A DNA stretch of 64,000 bases from a virus, in the IMG/VR virus record IMGVR_UViG_3300034175_000017, positions 17,357 to 81,356 of that record. One strand, given 5' to 3'. The translations under genes and the position numbers were made by a program. How positions within the stretch are numbered: position 1 is the first letter of the stretch; each line of letters opens with the position of its first letter. Of this stretch, positions 60,618 to 64,000 are shown piece after piece. A model generated the notes under the pieces. The model was given only the letters and a program-made list of their open reading frames with translations. It had not been told where the DNA came from and did no database searches.

Positions 60618-60736
60618 AGCTCCCTCAAAAATTGAGCCACGTCATAAGGCACGTCAGGCTCGGGAGCCTTTGGCCAGAACTTGGCTAGGTAACTGTCAGG
60701 TATCTTATTTCCGTAGTCGGGCAAGCTCTTGCTCAA
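60614..60736 (-). CDS. Short hypothetical gene, start uncertain
   Basis: A frame of about 40 residues ending in TGA shared with the ATG of the papain-like gene (ATGA). TTG 60736 or TTG 60724 are possible starts; no good ribosome site is visible. Content: LPDYGNKIPDSYLAKFWPKA, ending QFLREL. Support comes from the coupled stop. Confidence 0.4.
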   Translation of the reverse strand: MSKSLPDYGNKIPDSYLAKFWPKAPEPDVPYDVAQFLREL

Positions 60737-61001
60737 GTTGGGCGACTCGGCGCTCTTGAATTGAGAAGGCTTCTCGCTTGGCTTTGTCAATTTCTTCCTC
60801 CGTCTGCTCGCGGTAGCCGGTGATAATGAAGCGATCAGTCGAACCGCACCCATACTGGTTCACGTCGTCATACGACGTGGAGAAGCTGGTCGCACCTTGA
60901 CTGCGAAGCGTAGCTTCAATTTCGTCAATCTCCTTGCGGAGACTGTCGAGGTCGCTGTCGTATGCCGACAATTGCCCATCGCCCACTCGAACTTTACTCA
61001 C
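60705..61001 (-). CDS. Hypothetical protein
   Basis: 98 residues from GTG 61001, which overlaps the upstream stop as GTGAGTAA with GGAGCAAG upstream. N-terminal strand then a strongly charged coiled-coil-like end (EEIDKAKREAFSIQERR). Has TDRFIITGYREQTEEE in the middle. No family. Confidence 0.5.
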   Translation of the reverse strand: MSKVRVGDGQLSAYDSDLDSLRKEIDEIEATLRSQGATSFSTSYDDVNQYGCGSTDRFIITGYREQTEEEIDKAKREAFSIQERRVAQLEQELARLRK

Positions 61002-61236
61002 AAGACTTGCTCCGATCTTCGCATTCTGAACCGGCACGCACTACCGGCTGTGGGTTGAGGTGGTTGGTGAGCCACGCCTGCGCTGCTTCCACGTCCTTGG
61101 CACGATGAATGCTCTCCATCAGGCCGGGGTTGTGGCCGCAGCACTTGCAAGCAGTCTGCTGCCGATAGACAATCCACTCGACAGGGTTGCTGTAGCTGAT
61201 GATGTCGTAGCCCTTGGGCATGTTGAACTCGGCCAT
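60994..61236 (-). CDS. Hypothetical protein with Cys pair
   Basis: 80 residues from ATG 61236 (GGAGGATTAATAC upstream). ACKCCGHNPGL carries three close Cys, suggesting metal binding; a helix follows and a tail with two more Cys. Unknown. Confidence 0.55.
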   Translation of the reverse strand: MAEFNMPKGYDIISYSNPVEWIVYRQQTACKCCGHNPGLMESIHRAKDVEAAQAWLTNHLNPQPVVRAGSECEDRSKSCE

Positions 61237-61239
61237 GTA

Positions 61240-61359
61240 TTAATCCTCCATCCAAAGCCACACCAAACTGCCCAACGTGGGCAGAATGGGGTGGACAAAA
61301 TACAGCACAATCGCTGCGGTGATTAGTGCCTTGAGCACCATTACGCGGTGAAGCGTCAT
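61240..61359 (-). CDS. Small single-TM protein
   Basis: 39 residues from ATG 61359 (ATGA overlap with the gene upstream). One long membrane helix (residues 8-36). Ends LWMED. Very short membrane proteins of this kind are frequent early phage products. Unknown. Confidence 0.5.
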   Translation of the reverse strand: MTLHRVMVLKALITAAIVLYFVHPILPTLGSLVWLWMED

Positions 61360-61568
61360 GCCTTGTCTCCGAACATGGAGAACAGCATGGCGATGCAGCA
61401 CGCCAGCGCAATGTAGCCGTAGGCTGCATGGCTGGTGTAATACACCGCAGCGAGGTAGCCCACATGCAGTGGGTGTTCCACTTTGTGAGCAGTTCTGTTC
61501 ATCAGGTGGATGCACAACTTGAAGCGGCACTTGACGCTCAAGCACGGCAGATTGGATACGTCAGTCAT
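61356..61568 (-). CDS. Small membrane protein
   Basis: 70 residues from ATG 61568, with a polar N-terminal half and a C-terminal membrane helix (GYIALACCIAMLFSMFG). Coupled to the 39-residue membrane protein by ATGA, so they may work as a pair. Unknown. Confidence 0.5.
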   Translation of the reverse strand: MTDVSNLPCLSVKCRFKLCIHLMNRTAHKVEHPLHVGYLAAVYYTSHAAYGYIALACCIAMLFSMFGDKA

Positions 61569-61620
61569 GGACAAAATTGCTCCAGTTTCTCCGAAGAGGA
61601 TGGGTGGCAGTGGTAGTTAC

Positions 61621-62007
61621 TTACTTACGCATGGCCTCCAAGATCGAGTGAATGTCCTCCGGGTTCACAACCTTGGGCTGTGTTCCGGCGATGCGACCAG
61701 TAGGCCGACGAGCGACAGGCCGTTCGGTCTCAACGAACGGGTTGGGGCGATTACGAGCACGCTCGATAAACTCCCAAGCCGTGGCCTCACGCTTGCACCG
61801 ATCGGCAATTGCCTCGTTCGTGCCCGGTGTGGGCTGCAACCCTTGAGCCTCATTGCGCTGTGCAATTTCGGCCTTCGTGGCTAGGGCCTCCTGCAAGATG
61901 TCACCAAGTGACTCGTGCCGCGCTGGTGGGTAGCACTCCGCAGGCAGAGGTTGGGGTTCCTCTGCCTGCTGCTGCGGGTTGAACAACTTCTTCAGAAAAT
62001 CCAACAT
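61621..62007 (-). CDS. Hypothetical protein
   Basis: 128 residues from ATG 62007 (AAAGGA upstream), starting with an amphipathic helix MLDFLKKLFNP, then Pro/Glu/Gln-rich and Arg-rich segments; mostly disordered-looking. No family. Confidence 0.5.
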   Translation of the reverse strand: MLDFLKKLFNPQQQAEEPQPLPAECYPPARHESLGDILQEALATKAEIAQRNEAQGLQPTPGTNEAIADRCKREATAWEFIERARNRPNPFVETERPVARRPTGRIAGTQPKVVNPEDIHSILEAMRK

Positions 62008-62018
62008 ATTGTTAGTCC

Positions 62019-62049
62019 TTTTCATAGAATGTAACTGTTTTTCATAGAA
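62019..62049. repeat. Direct repeat TTTTCATAGAA, 20 bases apart
   Basis: The 11-mer TTTTCATAGAA occurs at 62019-62029 and 62039-62049, with repeat starts 20 bases apart (about two helical turns). They flank the gap between the KOW-type gene and the gene at 62007, so they could be paired binding sites. Confidence 0.5.
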
Positions 62050-62052
62050 AGA

Positions 62053-63225
62053 TTAGAACTCGTAGCCCTTCTTCACAGCGAGGGCCTCGACAACGTAGCG
62101 AGGAATGGTCTGGCAACCGATAGTAACCTTGCCCGGATAGACATTAACATCGTAAGTGCTGCCAGCGCCGCGCACTGTAATAGCTTCACGATAGCCATGC
62201 AGTCGCTCAGTGGTATTCCGCGTTGGCGTCGTGTTGGTCTTCCAGAAGGTCTTGGCGAAGTCCCACACCTGCTTGACCTGTGAATTGGTCAGAGCATAGG
62301 TGCCGTTGTAGACGGTGCCGGTCCGCAGCGTGTAGCCAACCAATGCATCCGTCACGCCAGCAGGCAACGTCTGGAACGGGTAGGCAGGCTTCGGCAGTTC
62401 AGGAAGCGTGAACGCCTCCTTGAACTTCGCCTTGAGGCTCTTCACCAAGTCGAGCGCCGCGATTTCCTCGGCAGTCAACTCGACGCCGCTGGTCTCGCCG
62501 GTCTTGACGAACTCCTTATAGCGAGCCTCGGCGTCGAACGACTCCTTCAAGTCCGAGACATACTTGACCGACAGGCCAAGCGTGCTGGCCGTGCTGGTCA
62601 GCGTGTCGAGGAAGGTGTGAGTGTCCACGTTGGTCGTGTTGCGAGCGGCAACCTCGATCAGCAGGTTCTTGCCCTGCGGAGCGGCGACGATGCGCTTGGT
62701 GACACGGCCTCGGACGACGATGCCGCCGACGACAGACAGATCGCCATAGTCGCCGTCGATCAGGTTGAGTGGGCCGGTGGGGGTAGGAGTTGAGGTGGTG
62801 GATTCAGTCACAGGTGATACCTTTTCAAAATGGTCAGAAGAAAAACCGCCGTCTACGCCGCTTGAGCCGTTTGTTCGCCAAGGCACAGGCACGTTGACGA
62901 CAATGTGGCCGTGCTCGTCTGCTCGGACAACATCGAACTCGTCGCCCGTCTTGAACCACTCGGGATAGTCCTTGACTGCACGAACTCGGTCGCCCGTATT
63001 GATAAGTTCGGGTGTGCTCACTGTTGGGATTACCTTTTCAAAGCGTGTGGGAAGGAAACCACCGTCCCCCTTGTCGGGGTTTTTAAGCGGTATGACGTAT
63101 AAGTAGCGGTCGTCGTTTCGGGCAACCTTAACTAGGTCGCCCACGTCGAACCACGAACCTACGCGCTCCACGGCGCGGAGGGTGTCGCCAACCTCCACGC
63201 CGTCAGTTGTTCTAAGTGCTGCCAT
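62053..63225 (-). CDS. Protein with two tandem SH3/KOW-like repeats
   Basis: 390 residues. Residues ~10-70 and ~75-140 are two copies of a beta barrel: VGDTLRAVERVGSWFDVGDL with GGFLPTRFEKV, then TGDRVRAVKDYPEWFKTGDE with GGFSSDHFEKV. A Ser/Thr/Pro linker near 145 leads to a ~230-residue alpha/beta region with no motif recognised. ATG 63225 has GGAG upstream. The repeats suggest nucleic-acid or polyprotein binding. Confidence 0.65.
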   Translation of the reverse strand: MAALRTTDGVEVGDTLRAVERVGSWFDVGDLVKVARNDDRYLYVIPLKNPDKGDGGFLPTRFEKVIPTVSTPELINTGDRVRAVKDYPEWFKTGDEFDVVRADEHGHIVVNVPVPWRTNGSSGVDGGFSSDHFEKVSPVTESTTSTPTPTGPLNLIDGDYGDLSVVGGIVVRGRVTKRIVAAPQGKNLLIEVAARNTTNVDTHTFLDTLTSTASTLGLSVKYVSDLKESFDAEARYKEFVKTGETSGVELTAEEIAALDLVKSLKAKFKEAFTLPELPKPAYPFQTLPAGVTDALVGYTLRTGTVYNGTYALTNSQVKQVWDFAKTFWKTNTTPTRNTTERLHGYREAITVRGAGSTYDVNVYPGKVTIGCQTIPRYVVEALAVKKGYEF

Positions 63226-63227
63226 GT

Positions 63228-64000
63228 TTACTCCGTTGGATTGAGGAAGTGAAAGACACGCTGAATGCAGGCTGCTCCCTCGCCTGCTGCATTCGCAACT
63301 CGCTTGATGCTGCCAGCACGAATGTCGCCAACAGCGAACACACCGGCCTTGTTCGTCTCGAACACGTCGTTGGTGAGGATGAAGCCCTTTGCGTCCTGCT
63401 CAACGAGGCCGTCGAGGAAGTGGCAGTTGGGCGTGGCACCGACCATGACGTAAATGTCACTCACAGACAACGTGGAGCCGTCCTTGAAGATCATGCCGCC
63501 GACCTTGCCGTCCAGATTGGGCAGGATAGCTGCCGTGTCTGAATGGTAGTGAACGACGATGTTGGGCTGCTCCAAGATGCGGCTGTAGAGGTAGTGCGAC
63601 ATTTGCTTGGCAAGGTCGCCGCCTCGAATGACAAGGTGAACCTGCTTGCACTTGCCAGACAGGAACATCGCAGCCTGACCAGCAGAGTTGCCGCCACCGA
63701 CCACAGCCACAGTTTCATGGCCAGCGTGTCGCACAACGTCGGCAGTGCAAGCGTAGTGGATGCCCTTGCCCTCGAAAAGGATCGCCCAATCAGGGCGATT
63801 GTAATGAGCACCGCACGCCAGAATGAGCGAACGAGTTGAGAGCCGAGTGCCGCAGTCGAGGTGAACTTCAAAGCCGTCACGCAGCCGATCAACCGTGCCC
63901 TCATGGATCATTGCGCCGAACTTCTTGGCTTGCTTGCAGGCACGCTCGGTCAAGTTGGGACCGCTGATGCCGTCAGGAAAGCCAAGGAAGTTCTCGATGC
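63228..64000 (-). CDS. Thioredoxin-reductase-like FAD oxidoreductase, partial
   Basis: The gene runs off the window; the visible C-terminal ~257 residues start IENFLGFPDGISGPNL. VAVVGGGNSAGQAAMFLS is the NADPH Rossmann motif and FAVGDIRAGSIKRVANAAGEG the C-terminal FAD motif. Where thioredoxin reductase has the redox CxxC (CATC), this protein reads GIHYACTADVV, with only one Cys, so it cannot pass electrons in the usual way. It might be a ferredoxin/flavodoxin-type reductase or another flavoenzyme. Confidence 0.85.
   Translation of the reverse strand, partial: IENFLGFPDGISGPNLTERACKQAKKFGAMIHEGTVDRLRDGFEVHLDCGTRLSTRSLILACGAHYNRPDWAILFEGKGIHYACTADVVRHAGHETVAVVGGGNSAGQAAMFLSGKCKQVHLVIRGGDLAKQMSHYLYSRILEQPNIVVHYHSDTAAILPNLDGKVGGMIFKDGSTLSVSDIYVMVGATPNCHFLDGLVEQDAKGFILTNDVFETNKAGVFAVGDIRAGSIKRVANAAGEGAACIQRVFHFLNPTE

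Noticed and set aside
1-64000. CRISPR array, tRNA genes, insertion sequences, integrase
   Set aside because: Reading through all gaps I found no regular repeat-spacer pattern, no cloverleaf-like segment, no transposase or recombinase. A tRNA scan would settle the second point.

Overview
The window is one contiguous piece of a large double-stranded DNA tailed phage, open at both ends: the first gene and the last gene run off the edges. Genes are packed tightly, with many ATGA, TAATG and GTGAGTAA stop/start overlaps, and I see no gap above about 120 bases without a gene or signal. A Gram-negative host is indicated by a two-gene spanin set, a phage-encoded outer-membrane beta-barrel with terminal Phe and a lipoprotein. 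The single major tail protein, a 1789-residue tape measure, lambda-like L/K/I/J genes and no visible sheath suggest a siphovirus with a long non-contractile tail. No integrase or lysogeny repressor was seen, and rIIA/rIIB-like genes plus a large nucleotide-metabolism set fit a lytic lifestyle. The host genus cannot be read from the sequence.

Layout. 1-200: end of a leftward unit. 328-9445: rightward head module (GpA-like terminase, portal, HslV-like Ntn-hydrolase, prohead protease fused to a coiled-coil scaffold, decoration protein, capsid, connectors). Within this late region two leftward islands face the other way: one gene at 8063-8533 and, at 9432-10368, a ribbon-helix-helix gene plus the tail-assembly chaperone pair with a -1 slippery site. 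10478-26656: rightward tail module (major tail protein, L, split K as NlpC/P60 and JAMM genes, I, an HTH-metallophosphoesterase, tape measure with an M15-like peptidase domain, and a 1820-residue J with four tandem repeats). At 26637 a small ArfA-like frame runs without a stop into a bidirectional terminator.

26773-64000 is leftward apart from a rightward lysis cassette (30752-33059: GH19 endolysin, membrane proteins, Rz/Rz1) that separates SbcC-like from SbcD-like genes. The leftward genes cover nucleotide metabolism (MazZ-like, ThyA, dUTPase, MazG-like, YfbR/DatZ-like HD protein, class II ribonucleotide reductase), replication and recombination (family A polymerase, flap exonuclease, RecU-like resolvase, DnaQ-like exonuclease, SNF2-like helicase), signalling (small alarmone hydrolase), RNA ligase, a GH5 glycanase, rIIA/rIIB and many small early-type genes, ending in a thioredoxin-reductase-like gene cut by the window.

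Regulation. A short palindrome, TACTNAGTA, recurs at transcription-unit boundaries (four exact and two one-mismatch sites found by eye). Strong hairpins punctuate the leftward block. The nucleotide genes together look able to remake the dNTP pool for phage DNA. MazZ-like, DatZ-like and PolA genes raise the question of 2-aminoadenine DNA, but no PurZ is present in this window.
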